Source of the DNA: Bactericera cockerelli
Lineage: Eukaryota > Arthropoda > Insecta > Hemiptera > Triozidae
Direction: 5' to 3'
NCBI GenBank assembly: GCA_024516035.1
Contig: JAMCCL010000146.1
Span: 1 to 64,000 of the forward strand
DNA length: 64,000 bases
Shown: positions 1 to 10,322 of the stretch, in pieces
Numbering within the stretch: the stretch's first letter is position 1
Layout of the letters: the number at the start of each line of letters is the position of its first letter
Translations under genes and position numbers: made by a program
The notes under the pieces: model-generated
Database searches by the model: none
Seen by the model: the letters and a program-made list of their open reading frames with translations, nothing else
Told to the model about the DNA's origin: nothing

Positions 1-3000
1 AAATAAAAAAAGGGAAATGGGTATAGCGGGAAAGTAAAAAGGGAAAATGGGTATAGCGGAGAAATAGTGAAATAAAGGAGAAATGGTATAGCGGAGAAAT
101 AGGAAAAAAAGGAGAAAATGGGTATAGCGGAGAAATAGTGAAATAAAGGAGAAAATGGGTATAGCGGGGAAATAGAGAAAAAAAGAGAAAATGGGTATAG
201 CAGAGAAATATGAAATAAAGAGAAATGATATTGCGGAGAAATAGTAAAAAAAGGAGAAAATGGGTATAGCGGGAAATAGTGAAAAAAGGAGAAAATGGGT
301 ATAGCGGAAAATAGAGAAAAAAAAAGAGAAAATGGGTATAGCAGAGAAATAGTGAAAAAAGGAGAAAATGGGTATAGCGGAGAAATAGTGAAAAAAGGAG
401 AAATGGTATAGCGGGAAATAGAAAAAAAAGGAGAAATGGTTTAGCGGAGAAATAGTGAAATAAAGGAGAAAATGGTATAGCGGAGAAATAGTGAAATAAG
501 GAGAAAATGGGTATAGCGGGAAATAGTGAAAAAAAGGAGAAATGGGTATAGCGGGAAATAGAGAAAAAAAGGAGAAAATGGTATAGCGGAGAATAGTGAA
601 ATTAAGGAGAAAATGGGTATAGCGGAGAAATAGTGAAAAAAGAGACAATGGTATAGCGGAGAAATAGTGAAAAAAAGGAGAAAATGGTATAGCGGGAAAA
701 AGTGAAAAAGGAGAAAATGGGTATAGCGGGGAAATAGAAAAAAGAGAAAATGGTATAGCAGAGAAATAGTGAAAAAGGAAAATGGGTATGCGGGAAATAG
801 AAAAAAAAGGAGAAAATGGGTATAGCGGGAATAGTGAAAAAAGGAGAAAATGGTATAGCGGGAAAATAGAGAAAAAAAGAGAAAATGGTATAGCAGAGAA
901 ATAGTGAAAAAAGGAGAAATGGGTATAGCGGAGAAATAGTGAAATAAAGGAGAAAATGGGTATAGCGGAATAAGAAAAAAGGAGAAAATGGGTTAGCGGG
1001 AAATAGTGAAAAAAGGAGAAAATGGTATAGCGGAGAAATAGTGAAATAAGGAGAAAATGGTATGCGGGGAAATAGTGAAAAAAAGGAGAAAATGGGTATA
1101 GCGGGGAAATAGAGAAAAAAAGGAGAAAATGGGTATAGCGGAGAAATAGTGAAATTAAGGAGAAAATGGGTATAGCGGAGAAATAGTGAAAAAAAGGAGA
1201 CAATGGGTAAAGCGGAGAATAGTGAAAAAAAGGAGAAAATGGGTATAGCGGGAAATAGAGAAAAAAAGAAAAATGGGTATAGCGAGAAATAGTGAAATAA
1301 AGAGAAATGGGTATAGCGGGAAATAGTGAAAAGGGGAAATGGTATAGCGGGGAAATAGAGAAAAAAGAGAAATGGGTATAGCGGAGAAATAGTGAAAAAG
1401 AGGAGAAATGGGTATAGCGGGAAATAGAGAAAAAAAGGAGAAAATGGGTTAGCGGGGAAATAGAGAAAAAAGGAGAAAATGGGTATAGCGGAGAAATATG
1501 AAATAATGGAGAAATGGGTAGGGAGAAATAGTGAAAAAAAGGAGAAAATGGGTATAGCGGGGAAATAGAGAAAAAAAGAGAAAATGGGTATAGCAGAGAA
1601 ATAGTGAAATAAGGAGAAAATGGGTATTGCGGAGAATAGTGAAATTAAGGAGAAAATGGGTATCGCGGGGAAATAGAGAAAAAAAGGAGAAATTTGGTAT
1701 AGCGGAGAAATAGTGAAATAAGGAGAAAATGGTATAGCGGGAAATAGGAAAAAAGAGAAAATGGGTATAGCAGAGAAATAGTGAAATAAAGCAGAAAATG
1801 AGTATTGCGGAGAAATAGTGAAAAAAAAGGAGAAAATGGGTATAGCGGGGAAATAGTGAAAAAAAGGAGAAAATGGGTATAGCGGGGAAATAGAGAAAAA
1901 AAAGAGAAAAAAGGGGATAGCAGAGAAATAGTGAAAAAAAGGAGAAAATGGGTATAGCGGAGAAATAGTGAAATAAAGGAGAAAATGGGTATAGCGGGGA
2001 AATAGAGAAAAAAAGGAGAAAATGGGTTTAGCGGAGAAATAGTTTAAAAAAAGGAGAAAATGGGTATAGCGGAGAAATAGTGAAATAAAGGAGAAAATGG
2101 GTATAGCGGGGAAATAGTGAAAAAAAAGGAGAAAATGGGTAAAAGCGGGGAAATAGAGAAAAAAGGAGGAAAATGGGTATAGCGGAGAAATATGAAATTA
2201 AGGAGAAAATGGGTATAGCGGAGAAATAGTGAAAAAAAGGAGACAATGGGTATAGCGGAGAAATAGTGAAAAAAAGGAGAAAATGGGTATAGCGGAGAAA
2301 AAGTGAAATAATGGAGAAAATGGGTATAGCGGGGAAATAGAATAAAAAAGGAGTAAATGGGTTTAGCGGAGAAATAGTGAAATAAAGAGAAAATGGGTAT
2401 AGCGGAGAAATAGTAAAAAGAGGAGAAAATGGGTATAGCGGGGAAATAGAGAAAAAAAGGAGAAAATGGGTATTAGCGGGAAATAGAGAAAAAAAAGGAG
2501 AAAATGGGTATAGCAGAGAATAGTGAATAAAGAGAAAATGGTAAGCGGAGAATAGTGAAAAAGGGAAAATGGTATAGCGGGAAATAGGAAAAAAAGGAGA
2601 AAATGGGTTTATAGCGGGAAATAGTGAAATAAAGGAGAAAATGGGTATAGCGGGAGAAATAGATGAAAATAAAGGAGAAAATGGGTATAGCGGGGAAATA
2701 GAGAAAAAAAGGAGAAAATGGGTATAGCGGAGAAATAGTGAAAAAAAGGAGAAAATGGGTATAGCGGGGAAATAGTGAAAAAAAGGAGAAAAATGGGTAT
2801 AGCGGAGAAAGAATAGTGAAATTAAGGAGAAAATGGGTTATAGCGGAGAAATAGTGAAATAAAGGAGAAAATGGGTATAGCGGAGAAATAGTGAAAATTA
2901 AGGAGGAAAATGGGTATCGCGGGGAAATAGAGAAAAAAAGGAGAAATGGGTATAGCGGAGAAATAGTGAAATAAGAGAAAATGGGTATAGCGGAGAAATA

Positions 3001-4002
3001 GTGAAAAAAAGGGAAAATGGGTATAGCGGGGAAATAGAGAAAAAAGAGAAAAGGTATGCGGGGAAATGAGAAAAAAAGGAGAAAATGGGTATAGCGAGAA
3101 ATAGTGAAAAGAAAAGGGAGAAAATGGGTTATAGCGGGAGAAATAGGAAAAAAAGGAGAAAATGGGTTATAGCGGGGAAATAGAGAAAAAAAAGGAGAAA
3201 ATGGGTTATGCAGGAGAAATAGTGAAATAAGGAGAAAATGGGTATTGCGGAGAAATAGTGAAATAAAGGAGAAAATGGGTATAGCGGGGAAATAGAGAAA
3301 AAAGGAAAAATGGTTAGCGAGAAATAGTGAAATTAAGGAGAAAATGGTATAGCTGAGAAAAGTGAAAAAAGGAGAAAATGGGTATATGCGGAGAAATAGT
3401 GAAATAAAGGAGAAAATGGGTATAGCGGGGAAATAGAGAAAAAAAAAGGAGAAAATTGGTAAAGCGGAGAAATAGTGAAATTAAGGAGAAAATGGTATAG
3501 CGGAGAAATAGTGAAAAAAAGGAGAAAATGGGTATAGCAGAGAAATAGTGAAATTAAGGAGAAAATGGGTATTGCGGGGGAATTAGAGAAAAAAGGAGGA
3601 AAATGGGTTTAGCGGAGGAAATAGTGAAATAAAAGGAAAAATGGGTTTTAGCGGGAAATAGAGAAATAAAAAGGGGAAAATGGGTATAGCGGAGAATAGT
3701 TAAAAAAGGGGAAAATGGGTATAGCGGAGAAATAGTGAAAAAAGGAGAAAATGGGTATTTGCGGGAAATAGAGAAAAAAAAGGAGAAAAATGGGTTTAGC
3801 GGGGAAATAGTTAAAAAAGGAGAAAATGGGTATAGCGGGGAATAGGAAATTAAAGGAGAAAATGGGTATAGCGGAGAAATAGTGAAATAAAGGAGAAAAT
3901 GGGTATAGCGGGGAAATAGAGAAAAAAAGGAGAAAATGGGTATAGCGGAGAAATAGTGAAATTAAGGAGAAAATGGGTATAGCGGAGAAATAGTGAAAAA
4001 AA
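1..4002. repeat. 37-bp satellite array, block 1
   Basis: Head-to-tail copies of a purine-rich unit of about 37 bp with core AATGGGTATAGCGG, followed by a variable GAAATAG-TGAAA-A(n) part. Two subtypes alternate: one with GCGGAGAAATAGTGAAA and one with GCGGGGAAATAGAGAAA. Copies near 1-1500 carry many single-base deletions, which may be real decay or consensus error. The apparent minus-strand reading frames here are a by-product of the repeat, not genes. Confidence 0.93.
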
Positions 4003-4305
4003 TCTGGTGTAAACATCACACGACTTTCCTTATCCCCCAAAAAGAAGTCGAATTCCGCCACTGGTGACTCAACGGTTACGGATACTTAAAAATCAGTGCC
4101 AAATTCGTAATCAGCACCTTAAAATCATTGGATTTGATATGTCGCAACAGGTGCGTTAACCTGACAGCCCACCAGAACGGATTTTTTCCAAATAAGGCTC
4201 AACGTTTTGTGCTCGTTTTGTGCCGTTTTGTGCCAGCAAAAATTTATTTTGTACCCCTACCGTTCTCGAGATATAGACCCCCCCTAGGTGGGCTGCTAGA
4301 GTAAC

Positions 4306-5480
4306 GTTAACCTAGCAGTCCACCAGAAACGGATTGAGTTTGGACTAGGTTTATTGGATTCGGCTCGTTTTGTGCCGTTTTGTGCCAAAAATATTTTCCT
4401 CCTGCGACCTTTCGTTCCCGAGATATTGACATTTGAAAAAGTCACTTTTTGGCGGGAAATTTTTTTTTCTTGGAATTTTCGGAATTTTTTTATACCATCG
4501 TTTTGTGCTCCAACTTTTGTCATCAAAACTTTTTTTGTACCCCTACCGTTCTCGAGATATAGACCCCCCCTTGGTGGGCTGCTAGAGTAACGTTAACCTA
4601 GCAGCCCACCAGAACGGATTGAGTTGAGACTAGGTTTATTGGATTCGGCTCGTTTTGTGCCGTTTTGTGCCAAAAAATATTTTTCTCCTGCGACCTTTCG
4701 TTCCCGAGATATTGACATTTGAAAAAGTCACTTTTTGGCGGGAAAATTTTTTTTCTTGGAATTTTCGGAATTTTTTATACCATCGTTTTGTGCTCGTTTT
4801 GTGCTCGAACTTTTGTCATCAAAACTTTTTTTGTACCCCTACCGTTCTCGAGATATAGACCCCCCCTAGGTGGGCTGCTAGAGTAACGTTAACCTAGCAG
4901 CCCACCAGAACGGATTGAGTTGAGACTAGGTTTATTGGATTCGGCTCGTTTTGTGCCGTTTTGCGCCAAAAATATTTTTCTCCTGCGACCTTTCGTTCCC
5001 GAGATATTGACATTTGAAAAAGTCACTTTTTGGCGGGAAAATTTTTTTTCTTGGAATTTTCGGAATTTTTTTATACCATCGTTTTGTGCTTGTTTTGTGC
5101 TCCAAACTTTTGTCATCAAAACTTTTTTTGTTCCCCTACCGTTCTCGAGATATAGACCCCCCTAGGTGGGCTGCTAGAGTAACGTTAACCTAGCAGCCCA
5201 CCAGAACGGATTGAGTTGAGACTAGGTTTATTGGATTCGGCTCGTTTTGTGCCCTTTTGTGCCAAAAAATTATTTTCTCCTGCGACCTTTCGTTCTCGAG
5301 ATATTGACATTTGAAAAAGTCACTTTTTGGCGGGAAATTTTTTTTTCTTGGAATTTTCGGAATTTTTTTATACCATCGTTTTGTGCTCGTTTTGTGCTCC
5401 AACTTTTGTCATCAAAACTTTTTTTGTACCCCTACCGTTCTCGAGATATAGACCCCCCCCCCAGGTGGGCTGCTATCTTA
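4306..5480 (+). repeat. Tandem repeat, about 286-296 bp unit, four copies
   Basis: The junction sequence GTTAACCTAGCAGCCCACC recurs at 4306, 4592, 4888 and 5184, giving periods of 286, 296 and 296. Each unit contains TTCGGCTCGTTTTGTGCC, GTTCCCGAGATATTGACATT and CCGTTCTCGAGATATAGACC. Each boundary is a hairpin: GGTGGGCTGCTAG is followed within 12 bases by its exact complement CTAGCAGCCCACC. Fewer copies lie reversed in the right arm (about 9050-9790). Confidence 0.88.
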
Positions 5481-5803
5481 ACGGTAAGCGGCCCCACCAG
5501 AACGGATTTAGTTAAGACTAGATTCATTCGATTAGGCTCGTTTAGTGGCCTTTTGCGCCAAAAATATTTTCCTACTACGACCTTTCGTTCCCGTCACTTT
5601 ATGGCGGGAATTGAGGTCACCGTGCGTGCAAGCTAGTGTATCAGCCACAGTGACTACTGACAAGATTTTTTTATCTGACCTGGTTGTAGGATTTTTAATG
5701 GAAACTTTACATTTTACCCAACAATAGATCATTTCTGAACATTTGATTCCATTTGCTTTTAAAGTCTTAATTTTAGATTGTCAGGAAGAAAGTTTTATCC
5801 TGC

Positions 5804-5839
5804 TTACTGCGATTCGTAGAATTCTACGAATCGCAGTAA
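5804..5839. repeat. 36-bp perfect palindrome
   Basis: The sequence from TTACTGCGATTCGTAGA onward is its own reverse complement over 36 bases, centred on GAATTC. It can form a loopless cruciform. The same motif is at 8150-8185 in the right arm with one changed base, and a half-copy lies near 7690. Confidence 0.9.
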
Positions 5840-6115
5840 ACAGGGGTTAGAATTTTTTATAAGCCATTAAAAATATCCAAAACTGGCCCGAGGAGTGATT
5901 TCACATGATATGAATAAAAAATGTGAATAGCAGAGATAAATCACAAGTCAATATTAGCACTTTCGATTGTTTGGTTTCCATCGTGGGCGCCATCTTGCAT
6001 CGGGAAAATGCTCAATACTAAAGTGACAATTTATTTGGAACCTACTGGTCAATGAGCTATCAGAATCAATTCTAAATTTTTCTCTAGACACCTAATCGAA
6101 GTTAGCTGAGTGGTC

Positions 6116-6275
6116 TTTCCCGGTAGCTCAGTGGTCAAGGCGTCTACTGGTATTTCGGAGGTCGCGGTTTCAAAACCCAGCCGGAACGTGACAAGTTACC
6201 CTCTCATTTAGGGATTTGACCACTTACTGCTGCAATAATGGGACTAATTAGTCTTATAAATAAGGCGATATTAAA
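6116..6275 (+). mobile_element. tRNA-derived SINE, copy 1
   Basis: The head resembles a tRNA gene: an A-box-like TAGCTCAGTGGTCAAGGCG (6124-6142) and a degenerate B-box GGTTTCAAAACCC (6166-6178), 42 bases apart by start. The body (GACAAGTTACCCTC, then ACTGCTG, AATAATGGGACT, TAGTCTTA) matches the body of the minus-strand copy at 7110-7316, which shows a dispersed family rather than a real tRNA. The cloverleaf is not intact. Confidence 0.72.
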
Positions 6276-6279
6276 AATA

Positions 6280-7105
6280 TTCAGTTCTCCTCTTTAATTC
6301 AATTTTCACCCAGACTAATTCCTCATAAGTATTTCAAGACACGCATGAGCCGCCGTTGTCTTTTCTCTTCACTCCACGTGGGGATTTGACACAAGGAAGA
6401 ATTCTGGAGTACTGTCTTTTCCCACAAATACTGTTTTTTTCCCACAAATGTCCCCCCAAAAAAAATATCCCCAAGGAAGTGTCAGAAAAAGTATCCCGCG
6501 TGATTTATTGTCTACCTACATAATTATAATTATAATATATACCTCTGATATAGATGTTCAGGCAGATTTGAGTTTGATTGCACCAATATGTAAAAGATCA
6601 AACATTCTGACATTCTAATCTGAATAAATACAATTAAGTATATTATATTATTTTAATTTCCATTTGCATATTTTGGGAGTAAATTGAAAATTATTCAAGT
6701 AGGTTACCAATTAATTCGGTTTTTCAGTTGTGCAAGATCATTGGTTGGATGGTAGATATTGCCTGAGGCAATTATCCCACACTTTGCAATAATCTATGTA
6801 AAGAAATTTGAATAGAATTTAACACAACAACAAAAAACACAATTATCTTCATGCCGAAATCAAAACTAGAAGGTATATTATAGTTTCATGTTCATGATCC
6901 AATATTTATGATGATCTGTTTAAGTAAGTGGGAAAACTTGTAAAATCATTGGAAAATCCCGCGATATAACGGAATCATGGGATTTTCTTCACACAATCAC
7001 AGCGAGAGAATTATTCCCTGTGTCAGAATCCCTCCACGTGTTTGTTTTCAGAATCCTTAGACATAGTTTTACGAATATAAGACCATTAGGCCAACGTCGC
7101 TGACA
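6280..7105. other. Centre of the fold-back element, no gene seen
   Basis: AT-rich unique-looking DNA between the two SINE copies. It has a T/C-rich stretch near 6410-6480 with CCCACAAAT repeated. No reading frame, RNA gene or clear repeat could be supported. Confidence 0.5.
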
Positions 7106-7109
7106 CTTT

Positions 7110-7316
7110 GAATAATAATAATAATATCGGATTATTTGTACTGCCCGATTAAGACTATTAGAGTCCTATTATTCCAGCAGTCAGACCAAGACATATTATT
7201 ATGTAAGTGGTAAATTTCCCAAATAGGAGGATAACTTGTCATGTCCCGATTGGATTTCGAACCCACGACCTCTGGATTCACAGAGTGCCGCCTTTACCAC
7301 TGAGCTACCCGGACAG
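7110..7316 (-). mobile_element. tRNA-derived SINE, copy 2
   Basis: Read on the minus strand it begins CTGTCCGGGTAGCTCAGTGG, an almost canonical tRNA start with the A-box at 7291-7307, then a B-box GGGTTCGAAATCC at 7252-7264. The body matches copy 1 (GACAAGTTATCCTC, ACTGCTGGAATAATAGGACT), and it ends in a short (ATT)n tail at 7111-7125. This copy is better preserved than copy 1 and is in the opposite orientation. Confidence 0.8.
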
Positions 7317-7605
7317 TAAAGTTGAATGCTCCGGTTCTAGTAAGATCACGAATTTGGGCAACGTCCAGCGGGGTGAAGAGTTCGAGATGCTAGTATTTTA
7401 GCCAAACGCAGGCTGGGTGGGGTATAATAATAATTCCGTGTGCGTAAATAGGCACAGATACCTATATAACGGTGGTGAAAGGATTATATGAACGCCTAGA
7501 TTTAATGTCTAGGCTTCTTTCATATATCTATTTGGTTTTAACACTTTTAACGTCCTGATTTGAGATAGTCAGGACGGGGGTTTTACCCTCCATTTGCTTT
7601 GGGAA

Positions 7606-7652
7606 TCGTGTGTGTGTGTGTGGATGTGTGGGTGTGTATATGTGTGTGTGCG
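7606..7652. repeat. (GT)n microsatellite
   Basis: Imperfect GT dinucleotide run with GA and GG interruptions, inside the fold-back element. Confidence 0.85.
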
Positions 7653-7689
7653 TTCTCAGGCTAAGAAGGATAAATTTTGTTAGCTGGTA

Positions 7690-7875
7690 CGAATCTCAGT
7701 AAACAGGATAAAACTATCATCCTGACTATCTAAAATTAGGACTTTAAAAGCAAATGGAATCAAAAGTGTTGTTGTGTAAAATGTAAAGTTTCCATTGAAA
7801 ATCCTAGAACCAGGTCTGATAAAAAAATCTTCACAGTAGTCATTGTGGCTGATACACTAGCTTGCACGCACGGTG
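7690..7875 (-). repeat. Extra partial copy of arm sequence
   Basis: The stretch from CTCAGTAAACAGGATAAAAC to CTAGCTTGCACGCACGG is a diverged second copy of sequence also found reversed at about 5620-5835 and directly at 8185-8270 plus 8822-8915. It shows that a sub-element bounded by the TTACTG palindrome was duplicated inside the fold-back. Confidence 0.7.
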
Positions 7876-8149
7876 ATCAGCTAACTTCGATTATAGGCGT
7901 CTAGAGAAAATTTTAGAATTGATTCTGATAGCTCATTGACCAGTAGGTTCCAAATAAATTGTCACTTTAGTATTGAGCATTTTCCCGATGCAAGATGGCG
8001 CCCACGATGGAAACCAAACAATCGAAAGTGCTAATATTGACTTGTGATTTATCTCTGCTATTCACATTTTTTATTCATATCATGTTGAAATCACTCCTCG
8101 GGCCAGTTTTGGATATTTTTAGTGGCTTATAAAAAATTCTACCCCCTGT

Positions 8150-8185
8150 TTACTGTGATTCGTAGAATTCTACGAATCGCAGTAA
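8150..8185. repeat. 36-bp near-perfect palindrome
   Basis: Counterpart of the palindrome at 5804-5839, with one base (T for C in the TTACTGTGATTCG half) breaking perfect symmetry. Confidence 0.88.
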
Positions 8186-8279
8186 GCAGGATAAAACTTT
8201 CTTCCTGACTATCTAAAATTAAGACTTTAAAAGCAAATGGAATCAAATGTTCAGAAATGATCTATTGTTGGGTAAAATG

Positions 8280-8816
8280 AAGACCACACGGGAAAAAGGA
8301 TGAGGGTCAATTTTTTGAAAAAAACGAGTTAAGACCATTTTATGGTATAATAATACAGAAAGTTTAGCGTGGTGAAGTCAGAAATAGCAAAAAGAATGAG
8401 GGTACCAAGATAACTCAATCGGAAAAAAAACCCATACACGGAAAGAAAGATGAATGTTACACTATCCACGGAAAAAAAGATGAGAGTCCAAAACCCAAAT
8501 ACTGATTTTTTTGTTAACAATGAACGCTGCTACCTTGGGAAGAAAGATGAAGGTCCACTTTTTTCAATAGACCCTCATCTTTTTTGCTGTTTTCATTCTG
8601 ACCTTTGAACTTTTTTTTATTTTTTTAATTTTCTAGTAAGCTTAATTTTTTATTGAAATTTACATAGAGCATTCCAATCTAATTGACTAATTTTATTAAA
8701 CAAATAATGTCTCTGTAAATGTATTCAGTTAACTACGACAGTGTTTTGAAGTTTGAATATCAATTTTCTCGAAATGAAAACGAGTGGACCCTCATCCTTT
8801 TTCCCGTGTGGTCTTC
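8280..8816. mobile_element. MITE-like element with 29-bp TIRs
   Basis: Terminal inverted repeats match over 29 bases (8280-8308 and 8787-8815), starting AAGACCACACGGGAAAAAGG. The uninterrupted left arm shows the empty site, and AAATG is present on both sides (8275-8279 and 8817-8821), consistent with a target duplication. Inside, variants of GGAAAAAAGATGAGGGTCC recur near 8392, 8440, 8470, 8538 and inverted at 8571. There is no transposase. The small minus-strand frame at 8329-8520 lies wholly inside and is not considered a gene. Confidence 0.82.
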
Positions 8817-10142
8817 AAATGTAAAGTTTCCATTAAAAATCCTACAACCAGGTCAGATAAAAAAATCTTGTCAGTAGTCACTGTGGCTGATACACTAGCT
8901 TGCACGCACGGTGACCTCAATTCCCGCCATAAAGTGACGGGAACGAAAGGTCGTAGTAGGAAAATATTTTTGGCGCAAAAGGCCACTAAACGAGCCTAAT
9001 CGAATGAATCTAGTCTTAACTAATTCCGTTCTGGTGGGCCGCTTACCGTTAAGATAGCAGCCCACCTGGGGGGGGGTCTATATCTCGAGAACGGTAGGGG
9101 CACAAAAAAACTTTTGATGACAAAAGTTGGAGCACAAAACGAACACAAAACGATGGTATAAAAAAATTCCGAAAATTCCAAGAAAAAAAAATTTCCCGCC
9201 AAAAAGTGACTTTTTCAAATGTCAATATCTCGGGAACGAAAGGTCGCAGGAGAAAAATATTTTTGGCACAAAAACGGCACAAAACGAGCCGAATCCAATA
9301 AACCTAGTCTCAACTCAATCCGTTCTGGTGGGCTGCTAGGTTAACGTTACTCTAGCAGCCCACCAAGGGGGGGTCTATATCTCGAGAACGGTAGGGGTAC
9401 AAAAAAAGTTTTGATGACAAAAGTTGGAGCAAAAAACGAGCACAAAACGATGGTATAAAAAAATTCCGAAAATTCCAAGAAAAAAAATTTTCCCGCCAAA
9501 AAGTGAGTTTTTCAAATGTCAATATCTCGGGAACGAAAGGTCGCAGGAGAAAAATATTTTTGGCACAAAACGGCACAAAACGGGCCGAATCCAATAAACC
9601 TAGTCTCAACTCAATCCCTTCTGGTGGGCTGCTAGGTTAACGTTACTCTAGCAGCCCACCTAGGAGGGGTCTATATCTAGAGAACGGCAGGGGTACAAAA
9701 TAAATTTTTGCTGGCACAAAACGGCACAAAACGAGCACAAAACGTTGAGCCTTATTTGGACAAAATCCGTTCTGGTGGGCTGTCAGGTTAACGCACCTTG
9801 TCGCAACCCCCATCTAGGGTTAATAATAAAAAAGTTAATCCAAGCGGGTCCCCCCAAAATACCGGTAAATTGGGGCCGGGTTCCAAAAAGTTCAAGATAT
9901 CAAAAAAATGATAAGAATAGACCCCTATTATTTTTTTAATCGAGAAAATGTTGTTCTCTAATTTTTTTTTGTATCTTTAACCAATTCAAAGAAGCGGCGG
10001 TTGCGGCCAATATTTGCGGCCCTGCGGCCGCATCTTGCGTCCGATTTCAACCAAAAGTTTCGTGGTTCGTCTCGTGTATAAAAACTAATTTGCATACCAA
10101 ATTTCAAGTCTCTAGCTCTTACCGTTCTTGAGATATCCTGTT

Positions 10143-10159
10143 TACACACACACACACAC

Positions 10160-10192
<33 letters not shown>
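10143..10192. repeat. (AC)n-(ACAG)n compound microsatellite
   Basis: An AC run passes directly into GACA tetranucleotides. It sits near the right end of the fold-back element, after GAGATATCCTGTTTACAC. Confidence 0.9.
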
Positions 10193-10193
<1 letters not shown>

Positions 10194-10322
10194 GCACGGA
10201 CCAATGGCTGAAAACAACTTTTTTGGTATCCTGAGGCTATGATTCGTCCAGAAATGTGAAAAACTGGGTAGGTCAAATTTTCGACGAATACAATACTTTC
10301 CTTATTATAGGATAAGGAAAGT

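Larger units (their letters stand above)
4149..6108 (+). repeat. Left arm of the long inverted repeat
   Basis: Its reverse complement is found at 7880-9799, interrupted there by a MITE. Matching blocks include the 290-bp tandem unit, the segment around the 36-bp palindrome, and a segment near 5950-6100 containing CGATTGTTTGGTTTCCATCG, which reappears reversed near 8000. Arms differ by copy number of the tandem unit and scattered substitutions. Confidence 0.85.
7880..9799 (-). repeat. Right arm of the long inverted repeat
   Basis: Reverse complement of the left arm at 4149-6108, with the MITE at 8280-8816 inserted. It carries two to three reversed copies of the 290-bp tandem unit. Confidence 0.85.
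4003..10322. mobile_element. Large fold-back (inverted-repeat) TIR element, non-autonomous
   Basis: This 6.3-kb block interrupts the satellite cleanly; satellite resumes at its right edge. Short terminal inverted repeats ACTTTCCTTATCC (4023-4035) and GGATAAGGAAAGT (10310-10322) bound it, with 20 extra bases at the left edge. Inside, two long inverted arms (about 4149-6108 and 7880-9799) face each other across a 1.8-kb centre. I see no transposase or other convincing coding region; all short frames are translations of repeats. No clear target duplication was found, so the exact ends and class are uncertain. It also carries nested SINEs, a MITE and microsatellites. Confidence 0.7.

Noticed and set aside
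4296..5732. Many short frames on both strands (for example residues RPFVPEILTFEKVTFW) repeated several times
   Set aside because: They repeat with the 290-bp tandem unit and its inverted copies at 8784-9609; both strands are open, typical of repeat DNA.
6116..6190. Functional tRNA gene
   Set aside because: The B-box is degenerate, the acceptor stem does not pair, and the downstream body is shared with another SINE copy.
9958..10197. 79-residue minus-strand frame starting with Ser-Val-Cys-Leu repeats
   Set aside because: The start is the translated (ACAG)n and (AC)n microsatellite and the rest is part of the fold-back end.
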